This document shows positions 26,820 to 36,800 of a stretch of 64,000 nucleotides of DNA, in pieces. Each line of letters begins with the position of its first letter. The stretch's first letter is position 1. Source of the DNA: Chitinophagaceae bacterium LGM1 (lineage in GTDB: Bacteria; Bacteroidota; Bacteroidia; Chitinophagales; Chitinophagaceae); contig CP075895.1 of assembly GCA_018604165.1 (NCBI GenBank), positions 3,258,194 to 3,322,193 of the forward strand, given 5' to 3'. A program made the translations under genes and the position numbers. The notes below the pieces were generated by a model. The model searched no databases and had not been told where the DNA came from. It saw nothing but the letters and a program-made list of their open reading frames with translations.

Positions 26820-27959
26820 TTTACGCAACCTGTCCATCGCATCTTGCAGGGTGCTTTCTTTTTTGGCGAAGCAGAAGCGTATCAGTTTATCATCTTTCTT
26901 GTTGCTGTAAAATGCGCTGATAGGTATGGTTGCTACACCATGCTCTTTGGTAAGCCATTGCGTAAATTCCATATCCGGTTGAGAGCTTATGTTAGCATAG
27001 CTCACCGTTTGGAAGTAACTACCAGCAGCAGGTTCATGTATGGTAAACGGTGTGTCTTTCAATAGCGACAAAAAATAGTCGCGCTTTTGTTGCATCATAC
27101 CACTTACGTCTGGTAATGCTGGTTGCGACAGGTATTGCGCCAATGCGTATTGTGCGGGCGTATTCACCGCAAAACACAAAAACTGGTGTATGCGCCTGAA
27201 AGCTATAGTATAGTCGGGCGGGGCAATGCAATAGCCCATCTTCCAACCTGTGTTGTGAAACACTTTACCGAAAGAGTACAATACAAAACTCCGCTTTCGC
27301 AATTCTTCATGCTGCAATACGCTGATGTGTTGTTTACCATCAAATACTAATTGCTCATACACCTCGTCAGACAGTACAACGATATTTGTATTGCGTATTA
27401 TATCCGCTAATATATCCCAATCTTCTTTCGTCCATATAGCACCCGTAGGATTGTGTGGCGTATTAACGATGATGGCTTTTGTCTTTTTGCTGATTGCGTT
27501 TTTTACCCTTTCCCAATCTACGCTGAAGTCGGGTGCTTGCAGTGGTACAGGTATGGCTTTTGCGCCGTTGGTTTCTATATTGGGTATGTAGCTATCGTAG
27601 GCAGGTTCTAATACTATCACTTCATCGCCTGCTTCCAGCAATGCGGTAAAAGCCGTATAGATTGCATAGGTAGCACCTGGTGTGATGGTTATCTCTGTAT
27701 CGGGATTGATTGATAGCCCGTAGCGTTTTGCAAAATCATTGCTGATAGCCTGCCTTAGTTGTGGCAAGCCCGGCATCGGCGCATATTGATTAAAGCCTTG
27801 TTGGGTGGCTTCAAAAAGCAACGCCCCCAGTTTTTCATCAATCGGAAAATCAGGAAAGCCTTGCGATAAATTGATGGCATTGCATTGCTGCGCCAGTGCA
27901 CTCATTACGGTAAAAATAGTAGTGCCTGTAGCCGAATGTTTTTGCGGAAGTATCATCAT
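26814..27959 (-). CDS. Class I/II pyridoxal-phosphate aminotransferase (methionine/kynurenine type)
   Basis: A fold-type I transaminase of 381 residues. It starts MMILPQKHSATGTTIF; LSQGFPDFPIDEKLG is the segment typical of the YbdL/kynurenine aminotransferase group. NTPHNPTGAIW binds the cofactor phosphate and substrate, and SFGKVFHNTGWKMGY holds the Schiff-base Lys. Related enzymes use methionine with 2-oxoacids. Its ATG shares one base with the stop of the upstream mannose-1-phosphate guanylyltransferase gene, so the two are coupled. Confidence 0.9.
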   Translation of the reverse strand: MMILPQKHSATGTTIFTVMSALAQQCNAINLSQGFPDFPIDEKLGALLFEATQQGFNQYAPMPGLPQLRQAISNDFAKRYGLSINPDTEITITPGATYAIYTAFTALLEAGDEVIVLEPAYDSYIPNIETNGAKAIPVPLQAPDFSVDWERVKNAISKKTKAIIVNTPHNPTGAIWTKEDWDILADIIRNTNIVVLSDEVYEQLVFDGKQHISVLQHEELRKRSFVLYSFGKVFHNTGWKMGYCIAPPDYTIAFRRIHQFLCFAVNTPAQYALAQYLSQPALPDVSGMMQQKRDYFLSLLKDTPFTIHEPAAGSYFQTVSYANISSQPDMEFTQWLTKEHGVATIPISAFYSNKKDDKLIRFCFAKKESTLQDAMDRLRKL

Positions 27960-29044
27960 TACAGGTATTTATCCCCTTTGTTGCGTTTTACTTCTGCCAC
28001 ATACTCTTTTATCTGCTGTTCGCGGTTGCGCTCGCATATCAGCAATACATCGGGGGTATCAATTACAATAAATTGCTCAAGTCCCTGTACTACCAATAGT
28101 TTATCATTAGGCACTTTTATCATACACTCGCTGGCATCTATTACCATCACGTTGTCGCCATATACGGCATTGCCCAGATAGTCTTTTTCTGAATTTTCAT
28201 ACGCGCTCTCCCATGTCCCCAAATCGCACCAGCCAAAGTAAGATGGTATTACATACACGTTCTTGGCTTTCTCCATAATGCCATAGTCAATAGATATATT
28301 GGTGCATTGAGAATACAGCCCGTTTATTTTGTCGAATTCTTTGGGGGTGTTATACACATCTTTTGCCTGCAGGAAAACATCGTGCATTTCTGGCAGGTAT
28401 TTTTCCAACGCTTCCATGATGGTTTTTACATTCCAAACAAATATGCCTGAGTTCCAGAGAAAGTCGCCGCTTTTCAGGAATGTCCTTGCCAGCTCCAGCG
28501 ATGGTTTTTCTGTGAATGTTTTTACACGGTACACTTTATCCAGTTCTTCCTCTACATCATACTGTATATAACCATAGCCCGTATCGGGGCGGGTGGGCTT
28601 GATGCCCAGCGTCAGCAATGCTTCGTGGTGTGCTACAAAATCCAAAGCCTCTTGCGCAGTACGTTCAAAAGCGCGTTCGTCCATTATCAGGTGGTCGGCT
28701 GGCGACATGATGATATTCGCTTTTGGGTTCAGTGCCATCATCTTATGTGCAAAGTAGGCGGCACAGGGCGCGGTGTTTTTGCGCGATGGCTCGCTGATGA
28801 TGTTCTCATCGCGCACCTCGGGTATCTGGTCTTTCAGCGTTTGTATATATTGCTGATTGGTAATGAAGTAGATATTCTCTTGCGGGCATATATGCTTAAA
28901 GCGTTGATACGTCCACTGTATCAGCGAACGGCCTGTACCCAGTATATCAATAAATTGTTTGGGGTAGCTTGTACGGCTCTCGGGCCAGAAACGGCTGCCG
29001 ATACCGCCCGCCATGATGGCCACGTAATTGTTCTGAATGCTCAT
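27959..29044 (-). CDS. manC: Mannose-1-phosphate guanylyltransferase
   Basis: Makes GDP-mannose from mannose 1-phosphate and GTP for surface glycans. The 361-residue nucleotidyltransferase has the signature AIMAGGIGSRFWPESR close to the N-terminus. Further conserved parts are NIIMSPADHLI, DTGYGYIQYD, KTFTEKPSLE and FLWNSGIFVW. It lacks the C-terminal cupin of bifunctional ManC/AlgA enzymes, as expected for this length. I chose the ATG at 29044 (MSIQNNYVAI) over 29095, whose extra 17 residues are not family-like. The symbol is by function; some annotations use other names. Confidence 0.9.
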   Translation of the reverse strand: MSIQNNYVAIMAGGIGSRFWPESRTSYPKQFIDILGTGRSLIQWTYQRFKHICPQENIYFITNQQYIQTLKDQIPEVRDENIISEPSRKNTAPCAAYFAHKMMALNPKANIIMSPADHLIMDERAFERTAQEALDFVAHHEALLTLGIKPTRPDTGYGYIQYDVEEELDKVYRVKTFTEKPSLELARTFLKSGDFLWNSGIFVWNVKTIMEALEKYLPEMHDVFLQAKDVYNTPKEFDKINGLYSQCTNISIDYGIMEKAKNVYVIPSYFGWCDLGTWESAYENSEKDYLGNAVYGDNVMVIDASECMIKVPNDKLLVVQGLEQFIVIDTPDVLLICERNREQQIKEYVAEVKRNKGDKYL

Positions 29045-29097
29045 TGCTAAATCTGTAACAGGCTTAAAAATAGGATAATTCGCGGTATATCTCATAA

Positions 29098-29123
29098 CAA
29101 AGCCCCCGAATACGGGGGCTTTG
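29098..29123. terminator. Bidirectional terminator hairpin between the manC and nifU-like genes
   Basis: CAAAGCCCCC, loop GAATAC, GGGGGCTTTG: a perfect 10-bp stem. It lies after the NifU-like gene (minus strand) and before the guanylyltransferase gene. Confidence 0.75.
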
Positions 29124-29142
29124 CCTATAAATTAATGCAGTA

Positions 29143-29733
29143 TTATTCTGCTTCGGCTACTACTTCTTTCACTTCGGGTATCATACGTTTCATCATACCC
29201 TCTATGCCTGCTTTCAGCGTTATCATAGATGACGGACAGCCCGAGCATGAGCCCTGCATCATCAGTTTCACCACACCATCTTCGTACCCTTTGTAGCTGA
29301 TAGCACCACCGTCCATTTCTACGGCTGGTTTCACATAGTTTTCCAGCAATTCTTTGATGCGCTTTACAATATCGCTATCATCTGCATTGACCGTATTATT
29401 ATCCGCTTTCTTTACTATCAGGTCTTCGTTTATTACGGCTTTACCTTCTTCCAGATATTGCTTCAAAAACTCGCGCACAGTAGGTATTACATCTTCCCAC
29501 AGGGTATCGGGCGTTTTAGTCAGCGTTACAAAATTGCTGGCTATAAACACACTACGAATGAACGGGAATGCAAACAATTCTTTAGCCAATGGCGATGGTG
29601 TTGCCGATGCCTCTTCGGGGAAATCAATGCTCTTGCCCGGGTACAATAGTTTGTTTGCTACAAACTTCATTGTTTCGGGATTGGGTGTCATTTCCGTATA
29701 TATACTCACAATAGTATTACCTGTCTTCAACAT
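29143..29733 (-). CDS. NifU/Nfu-type iron-sulfur cluster carrier
   Basis: A 196-residue Fe-S scaffold or carrier. It has an N-terminal Nfu_N domain (MTPNPETMKFVANKLLYPGK) and a C-terminal NifU domain with the cluster-binding pair in MQGSCSGCPSSMITLK. It delivers clusters to apo-enzymes in the cytoplasm. Two TAnnTTTG-like boxes lie upstream on its strand (29742-29749 and 29757-29764), so it may have tandem promoters. A strong hairpin terminator ends it. Confidence 0.93.
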   Translation of the reverse strand: MLKTGNTIVSIYTEMTPNPETMKFVANKLLYPGKSIDFPEEASATPSPLAKELFAFPFIRSVFIASNFVTLTKTPDTLWEDVIPTVREFLKQYLEEGKAVINEDLIVKKADNNTVNADDSDIVKRIKELLENYVKPAVEMDGGAISYKGYEDGVVKLMMQGSCSGCPSSMITLKAGIEGMMKRMIPEVKEVVAEAE

Positions 29734-29741
29734 GATGTTAT

Positions 29742-29749
29742 CAAAATTA
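29742..29749 (-). promoter_or_regulatory. -7 promoter box for the NifU-like gene (first of two)
   Basis: TAATTTTG on the minus strand, 8 bases before the ATG at 29733. A second match, TATTTTTG, lies at 29757-29764. Either or both could act. Confidence 0.45.
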
Positions 29750-30004
29750 CTTTAAGCAAAAATACTTAATAAATACGGTTCGCTAAATTGATTACTGCAA
29801 TATTGATATAGGCATACAACAGAACTGTCATTTTTCTTAAAGCTATGTTAACGAAAAATACCTTGTAACTAATTGACTTACATACAATTATGCCATTTAA
29901 CATAGCCTTGCATTTCTTTTAACAGTATGTTGAGATACATCGGTTTTATCGCATCGTATGTTTGTGATAGGAAATCATTATTCACTCAAAAAACTGGCAT
30001 GTTT

Positions 30005-30454
30005 ATGAAACAATCAATTCTAATGCTGACAGTAATCGGGATGATGCACTTCAGCGCAGATGCACAAAACAATGAGGCTAAGAAAAGTGATTACGATATC
30101 AACTATAAGGTATGCCGCGTAGATGATAAGTACAGAGTTTGCAACAACAACACACCAAACATTGTGTACACCAAACCGTACATACGCAAGATAAATAAGG
30201 AGTACGCAAAAACAATTGACGGCCTGCGCAGGTACGATCAGTATGTAGAAGTACGTCCTTTGCCTGTTGTAGAAGTTATAAGTAAACGCCGCCCCATAGC
30301 CTACAATCAGGAGTTTGACGGTACAAGTGCTGCCTACCATGGTAATCCAACGCCTGAAAATGACGGGCTTGCGAAAAATAAAGAACGCAATATTAACTAT
30401 CTGAATTCAGCAGTTGACCTACCATCTATAGATGGTAAATACGCCAGCAGGTAG
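30005..30454 (+). CDS. Secreted hypothetical protein, 149 residues
   Basis: The product begins with a signal peptide (MKQSILMLTVIGMMHFSADAQ) cleaved after ADAQ. It continues as a hydrophilic sequence rich in Lys, Asn and Tyr with two cysteines (KVCRVDDKYRVCNNN). No family recognised. In-frame ATGs at 29927 and 29999 would put residues before the signal, so I prefer 30005. A perfect 16-bp palindrome (ACCATCTATAGATGGT, 30421-30436) lies inside its last codons, and a terminator hairpin follows at 30479. Confidence 0.65.
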   Translation: MKQSILMLTVIGMMHFSADAQNNEAKKSDYDINYKVCRVDDKYRVCNNNTPNIVYTKPYIRKINKEYAKTIDGLRRYDQYVEVRPLPVVEVISKRRPIAYNQEFDGTSAAYHGNPTPENDGLAKNKERNINYLNSAVDLPSIDGKYASR

Positions 30455-30478
30455 TATATTATAACCTGCTGATAAACG

Positions 30479-30506
30479 AAAATGCCACACAATCGTGTGA
30501 CATTTT
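30479..30506. terminator. Bidirectional terminator hairpin
   Basis: AAAATGCCACAC, loop AATC, GTGTGACATTTT: a 12-bp stem with one mismatch and A/T flanks, between the secreted protein gene and the convergent reductase gene. Confidence 0.7.
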
Positions 30507-30528
30507 TGTTATCGGCTATGTCTTACAT

Positions 30529-31617
30529 TTATCGTGCGTCAAAATCTATTACCACCCTGTCGGTACGCGGGTGAGATTGGCAGGTTAGTACAAAGCCTTT
30601 GGCTATCTCGTCTTTTTCCAGCGAATAGTTGACTTCCATATCCACAGAGCCTTCTGTTAATTTTGCACGGCAGGTGCAGCATACACCACCCTTACATGCA
30701 AATGGCAGGTCGGCACCCATCTTCAATGCGGCATCCAGTATGCTATCGCCATTGTATGCCAGGTCCATTTCAAACGTAGTACCATCCAGCGTGATGCTTA
30801 CTTTGCTCATCTTACCGTCATTGGCACTATGCTCTTTTACCCATTTTTCGTGCGTAACTTTCGGTTGGTCGGGCGATGTAAAGAGTTCTATATGTACTTG
30901 TTCAGACGGCACACCCAAGTCTATCAAGCGTTGTTTAACGGATAGTATCATATCCTCCGGCCCGCAGATAAACGCCTCGTCAATGCCTTTGATGTCTATA
31001 AGTGTATCGCAAAACTCAGCGCATTTTTCAGCACTGATGCGCCCGTTGAACAACGGCACGTCCATCTGCTCGCGGCTCAGTATATGATACACGCGCAAGC
31101 GCTGCATATAGATATTCTTCAACCCCTCTATCTCTTCTCTGAAGATGATGGTACCTCGGCTACGGTTGCCGTATATGAGTGTAAACGTGCTGTCAGGCTC
31201 ATTCTTCAACACGGTTTTCATTATGCTCATCACCGGGGTGATGCCGCTGCCTGCTACAACTGCCAGATAGTTTTTCGCTTTTTTGTCAGTTGCGCGTGGC
31301 GAGAATTTGCCCATCGGGGGCATTACTTCCAATACATCTTTTTGCTGCAATGTATCGTTGGCATAGGTAGAAAATTTACCCCCGTCTACTTTCTTTACCG
31401 CTACACGCAGTTCGCCCTCGTCCGGGCTAACACATATAGAGTAAGAACGACGTATTTCTTCACCATTCAACTGTGTACGAAACGTAAGGTATTGCCCCGC
31501 CGCAAACCTGAATGTATCTTTCAAATCGGCAGGCACATGCAGTGCTACCGATACGCAATCACTTGTTTCTTGCTTTACTTCCGCTACTTCCAGATTATAA
31601 AACTTCAATGCAGACAT
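30529..31617 (-). CDS. PaaE-like flavin/2Fe-2S oxidoreductase
   Basis: A 362-residue electron-transfer protein made of a ferredoxin-reductase FAD domain (RRSYSICVSP), an NAD(P)H domain (VAGSGITPVMSIMKT) and a C-terminal plant-type 2Fe-2S ferredoxin. The ferredoxin has the cluster motif CKGGVCCTCRAKL with a last Cys in VLTCQSH. This order matches phenylacetyl-CoA epoxidase reductase PaaE and related oxygenase reductases. No paaABCD genes are near, so its oxygenase partner is unknown. It is divergent from no close gene and stands alone. Confidence 0.88.
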   Translation of the reverse strand: MSALKFYNLEVAEVKQETSDCVSVALHVPADLKDTFRFAAGQYLTFRTQLNGEEIRRSYSICVSPDEGELRVAVKKVDGGKFSTYANDTLQQKDVLEVMPPMGKFSPRATDKKAKNYLAVVAGSGITPVMSIMKTVLKNEPDSTFTLIYGNRSRGTIIFREEIEGLKNIYMQRLRVYHILSREQMDVPLFNGRISAEKCAEFCDTLIDIKGIDEAFICGPEDMILSVKQRLIDLGVPSEQVHIELFTSPDQPKVTHEKWVKEHSANDGKMSKVSITLDGTTFEMDLAYNGDSILDAALKMGADLPFACKGGVCCTCRAKLTEGSVDMEVNYSLEKDEIAKGFVLTCQSHPRTDRVVIDFDAR

Positions 31618-31689
31618 CTTGTTTCGGCTATATTAATTGAGGCGTAAAAATATATAAAAAACGCTACGGCTATTATGATTTATGTCATA

Positions 31690-33522
31690 CTACCCCAGCA
31701 TGGTTTCCAAATCTTCTTTCTTTACAAGGGTAAATACTTTTTTGCCATCGGGCGCGTACTCCGGTTGGCTGCATGCAAACAGTTCGTCTATCAAAGCCTG
31801 CTGTCCTTCCTGCACCTGCAAGCCCCCCGTATTGCGCGACAAGCGGCGCGCCATATTGGCAAGCAACATTTCAGAGCGTTTGGCAACCGCGTCAGTGGCT
31901 TCGTGTTTCAGTTGTTCTATCACTTCATCCAGTACATTTTTTTCTTCACCTGCCGGTAGTGCTGTGGGCACACCCTGCACCACAAATGTATTTTGCCCAA
32001 AGGGGGAAATATCAAAACCAATACGCGACAAGTCTGCCAATGCTTCTGTCAATAATAACGCATCTTGTGGCGGTGCTTCGTAAGACAAGGGAAATAATAA
32101 TTGCTGCGATGGTGTGTTGCCATTATTCCACTCTGCCAGCAAACGCTCGTACCATATACGCTCTTGCGCGCGACGAATATGTATCAGCATCAACCCCGAC
32201 TTGACAGTTGTTACAAGCATACTACCTTGTATAGATATGATGCTCTTGGCATTGGCCGTTTCAGGCTCTTTGTGCAGCGATGGGGCAGTTACCATATTAG
32301 GAGCATTAGCGGTGGTTTGCTGCTCGGCTATGTCGTCAGCTATTTTGTATAGTTCTTTCCACTCTCGCAGGCTGTCTTTTTTTACAGCAAGATGCGCCTG
32401 ATTCTTTTGTGTAAACGTGTTGAACAAATAGCCTTTCTCCGTTTCGTCTTTTCTGTCTTGTGTTACTGGCAGTTGTACGCTCGATAGTTGCTGTATTTCG
32501 GGGTTCAAAGTAAAATCCAACGACGGAGCGATATTGTATTTTGCCAACGCGTGTTTTACAGCCGCGTTCAGATAGGCATACATGATGCGGTCGTCTTCAA
32601 ATTTTACTTCCTGTTTGGTAGGGTGTACGTTCACATCCACCCTTGCAGGGTCTATCTCCAGAAACAATACATAAAACGGAAACGCTTCTTTTTCTATCAA
32701 GCCCTCGTAAGCCTGTACCAGTGCATGATGCAAGTATGGGCTGCGGATGAAACGGTTGTTGATGAAGAAGAACTGCATACCGCGTGTACGGGTAGCCGCC
32801 TCCGGCTTGCCTATGAAGCCTGATATATTCAGCAAGTCTGTTTTTTCTTCAACAGGCACTAAGTTTTTTTCGTACGCATTGCCCAGCAAGCCTTTGATGC
32901 GCGTCTTAAGATTGCCCGCTTCTAAATGGTATTGCTCCGCACCATTGTGCCACAGCCTGAATGCTACTTGTGGATGCGCCAGTGCCACACGGGTAAACTC
33001 ATCTACTATATGTCTGTACTCGGTAGTATTACTTTTTAAAAAATGCCTGCGGGCTGGTACATTGAAAAACAGGTTCTTAACCATGATGCTGGTGCCTTGT
33101 GGCGCGGCGCATGGCTCCTGCTTTTTTACTTCGGTAGCTTCTATCACCAAGTGGCTACCCGTTTCGCTGTCTTGTTTACGGGTTTTCATTTCTACCTGTG
33201 CTACGGCGGCTATAGATGCCAGTGCCTCGCCACGGAAGCCCATGGTACGTATAGAAAATAAATCGTTGATGTCGCGGATTTTGGATGTCGCATGGCGCTC
33301 AAAGCTCATGCGCGCATCGGTTGGGCTCATGCCACTGCCATTGTCTATCACCTGCACCAGTTCTTTGCCCGCATCTTTCAGTACCAGTTGCACCTCTGTA
33401 GCACCCGCATCTATAGCATTCTCCAGCAATTCTTTTACCGCCGATGCCGGACGTTGAATCACCTCGCCTGCCGCTATCTGGTTGGCTATATGGTCTGATA
33501 ATAATTGTATGATGTCGGGCAC
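31690..33522 (-). CDS. mutL: DNA mismatch repair protein MutL
   Basis: An ATPase that links MutS mismatch recognition to strand removal. The 610-residue product begins with PDIIQLLSDHIANQIAAGEV, followed by ELLENAIDAGA (ATP-Mg binding) and the GFRGEALASIAAV lid. The C-terminal dimerisation domain contains the QHALIDELF-like end (CSQPEYAPDGKK). The start is a GTG at 33522, because the family start coincides with that Val codon and a TACCTTTG box lies at 33543-33550. The frame remains open upstream to 33600, but those residues are not MutL-like. Confidence 0.94.
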   Translation of the reverse strand: MPDIIQLLSDHIANQIAAGEVIQRPASAVKELLENAIDAGATEVQLVLKDAGKELVQVIDNGSGMSPTDARMSFERHATSKIRDINDLFSIRTMGFRGEALASIAAVAQVEMKTRKQDSETGSHLVIEATEVKKQEPCAAPQGTSIMVKNLFFNVPARRHFLKSNTTEYRHIVDEFTRVALAHPQVAFRLWHNGAEQYHLEAGNLKTRIKGLLGNAYEKNLVPVEEKTDLLNISGFIGKPEAATRTRGMQFFFINNRFIRSPYLHHALVQAYEGLIEKEAFPFYVLFLEIDPARVDVNVHPTKQEVKFEDDRIMYAYLNAAVKHALAKYNIAPSLDFTLNPEIQQLSSVQLPVTQDRKDETEKGYLFNTFTQKNQAHLAVKKDSLREWKELYKIADDIAEQQTTANAPNMVTAPSLHKEPETANAKSIISIQGSMLVTTVKSGLMLIHIRRAQERIWYERLLAEWNNGNTPSQQLLFPLSYEAPPQDALLLTEALADLSRIGFDISPFGQNTFVVQGVPTALPAGEEKNVLDEVIEQLKHEATDAVAKRSEMLLANMARRLSRNTGGLQVQEGQQALIDELFACSQPEYAPDGKKVFTLVKKEDLETMLG

Positions 33523-33542
33523 TGCCTGTAAATGAGTTTCCG

Positions 33543-33550
33543 CAAAGGTA
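33543..33550 (-). promoter_or_regulatory. -7 promoter box for mutL
   Basis: TACCTTTG on the minus strand, 20 bases before the GTG start at 33522. It supports that start over longer upstream readings. Confidence 0.5.
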
Positions 33551-33796
33551 AGGCATAGCGTATGGAAATTGCAGGGCGTTGCTAACATGACGAAAATCAT
33601 ATTTCATTCAAATGAATGTCATTTTCTTTGTCTTGTTGTTAGAGGACATTTGTAAGAACAAAAAAGAAAAAACACTTGATTATTTATCAAACAAAATAGG
33701 CCTCAGTTTTAGTTAGATATAGTGCATAATGGGTTTGCCGCCCCCTTTCCAGGGGGCGGGTGCTTTTTAGGACTTAGCCATCCCGAACAATAAGGT

Positions 33797-33804
33797 TATA
33801 TTTG
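33797..33804 (+). promoter_or_regulatory. -7 promoter box directly before the GH3 fusion gene
   Basis: TATATTTG ends 4 bases before the ATG at 33809, so the predicted transcript begins within a base or two of the start codon. Confidence 0.6.
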
Positions 33805-33808
33805 TTTC

Positions 33809-36800
33809 ATGGCGTTTGGTAAAAAACTCTTCATATCTCTTTCATTTTTTATACTATTCTTTTCGCTTGTCGCAACTGCACAACGCGGGCGTATTACAAC
33901 AGGCAACGGTGTGTCGTCGAACCCTTTGCAACTGAAAAACAAATGGGTTGACAGCATCTACAACAGGCTGAGCGATACGGAACGCATCGGGCAGTTGTTT
34001 ATGGTTGCAGCCTATAGTGGCGGCAAAGACTACAACGAAGAAAAAATAAAACAACTCATTTCAGAACGCCGTATAGGTGGTGTCATATTTATGCAGGGAA
34101 CGGCAGAGGCACAGGCATCTCTCACCAACCTTTATCAGCAAATGGCAAACGTGCCCTTGCTAATAGCAATGGATGCAGAATGGGGGCTTGGCATGCGCCT
34201 GACCGGTGTGAAAAATCTGCCGCGAGCTATGATGATCGGTGCTACCCGCGATACGGCTATAGCATACAAGCTGGGCGCAGCCATAGCAAAGCAATGTAAA
34301 CGCATGGGTGTACACATAGACTTTGCACCTGTTGTAGATGTAAATAATAACCCTAATAATCCCATCATCAATGCACGCTCTTTTGGCGAGGATAAATTAT
34401 TGGTAACGCGCCTGGCACTTGCCTATATGCGCGGGCTGCAGGATAACGGAGTGATGGCTTGCGCCAAGCACTTTCCCGGTCATGGAGATACCGATGCAGA
34501 CTCGCATGAAGACATGCCGGTTATAAACAAGAGTATGCAGCAATTAGATACGCTGGAGTTATACCCGTTCAAGGAGATGATAAGAAAAGGGATAGGCAGC
34601 GTAATGGTTGCACACTTGTCTGTGCCGGCCATTGAGCCACAAAAAAAGGTGCCCACCACGTTATCTAAAAATACCATTACCGATTTATTAAGAAACAAAC
34701 TGGGCTTTAAAGGATTGATATTTACCGATGCACTTAATATGAAAGGCATTGCCAAATACTATAGCCCCGGAGAAATTGACGTACGTGCATTGATTGCAGG
34801 AAACGATATGCTGTTGTTTTCGCAAGATGTACCATCTGGTATGAAAAAAATAATGGCCGCTATTGACAGTGGTAAGATAACATGGCCAGAGATAGAGATA
34901 CATGTAAAAAGAGTACTGGCTGCCAAATACGATGCCGGATTACATAACTGGAAACCCATCGAAAGCATCAACGCGACAGAAGAACTAAATAGTGTAGTAA
35001 TACCATTGCGAACGATTACTACAAAAAAATCCGTTACGCTGATACGCGACAGAAACAACATCATAGCCAACCTGATGAATACCCGCAAGCGTATTGGTTA
35101 CATTGGTATCAATGCAAAAGACAGTAGCTATTTATCTAACGCATTGCTGCAAGCCATCCCCGATATGAAAACTCAATGGTTGCCCAAAGGCAGTAGTTCG
35201 GCTGTTACCAATAAAATACTTGCTAACACAGCCATTAACAACGACATCACCATCGTTGCAATACACAACATGAGCTTTTATCCTACCAATGGCTACTACT
35301 CGCTCGATGACCAACAGGTATCACTCATAAAACAATTAGCAACCCGCCCCGATATTATAATTGCTTTGATGGGCAACCCATACTTACTAAAAAATACATG
35401 CAACACAGGCTCGGTAGTGGTTACCTACGAAGACGATAGCCTGACGCAGGAAGCAGTTGCCCGTGTATTGCTGCGCAAAGAAGATGCGCGCGGTATATTG
35501 CCCGTATCTCCTTGCGAAGGCATGAAAACAGAAGGCACGATGCTATTGGCTGCTGCAAGCAAAACGCCTGCCACTACAGATGAGTTGGTAAAAACCGACT
35601 ATGTAGAAGATGCCGCTGTAGTAAATGAAAATGCACTGGAAAAGCTGGATATGTTTTTGCAACGCAGTATTGCCGATGGCGCATTTCCCGGCTGCCGCAT
35701 ACTGGCTGCCAAAGACGGGAAAGTATTTTATGATAAAGCTTTCGGCTACTACGACTATAACAAAACACAACCTGTAACCGAAACTACACTCTATGATATT
35801 GCATCCGTTACAAAAGTAGCAGCTACCACATTAGCAGTAATGCGGCTGTACGAAAGCGGCAAACTGAACCTCGACAAAACCATTGGCGACTATCTGCCAT
35901 GGGTGAAAGGAACTGACAAGGAAGGACTGAAGATTAAAGACCTGCTGCTGCATCAGGCAGGGTTGAAAAGCTGGATACCTTTTTACAAAGAAACGCTTGA
36001 CGAAAAGGGTAATCTTAGACCTGAATTGTATAGTAACAAGTCCGATAACCGCAAATGGATAACGGTTGCTAAAAACCTATACCTCAATGGCGACTATACA
36101 GATACCATCTGGAACAGAATACTCAACAGCCCGTTGGAAAATAAAGGTAAATGTGTGTACAGCGACCTTGACTTTTATTTCCTTGCCGCGATTACTGAAA
36201 AGATAACAGGGCAGCATATAGACAGATATGTGGACGAACAGTTTTACAAACCACTCGGGCTGAAACACACAACTTATAATCCGCTAAATAAATTTAAAGA
36301 CACTGATATAGCCCCTACGGAAAACGACCTCATTTTCCGCCGCCAGCAGCTACGCGGTTATGTACACGACCAGGGGGCTGCCATGCTGGGCGGTGTGGCT
36401 GGTCATGCGGGGGTGTTCTCTACGGCAGGCGATGTCGCTACAATATTCCAGATGCTGCTGAACAAAGGCACGTATAAAGGGCAACGCTATTTCAAAAAAG
36501 AAACGGTGGAAAAATTCACGGCATATAATTCTGCCATCAGCCGAAAGGGTTTGGGTTTTGATAAGCCCAAAGAAGACAAAGACGATGCAGGCCCGGCAGG
36601 TAATCGCAGTACAGGTTATGCTTTCGGGCATCAGGGTTTTACGGGTACTTGTGCATGGGCCGACCCCGCTACGGGCATCGTATTCGTATTCCTATCCAAC
36701 AGGGTACACCCCTCTGCCGAAAACAACAACATCAACAAAATGAGCATACGCACCATAGCGCAAGATTATATTTACGAAGCACTCGGCTTCGGCATCAACC

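Noticed and set aside
30421..30436. Perfect 16-bp palindrome ACCATCTATAGATGGT as an operator
   Set aside because: It lies inside the coding end of a secreted protein gene and codes for ordinary residues; no second copy was seen nearby.
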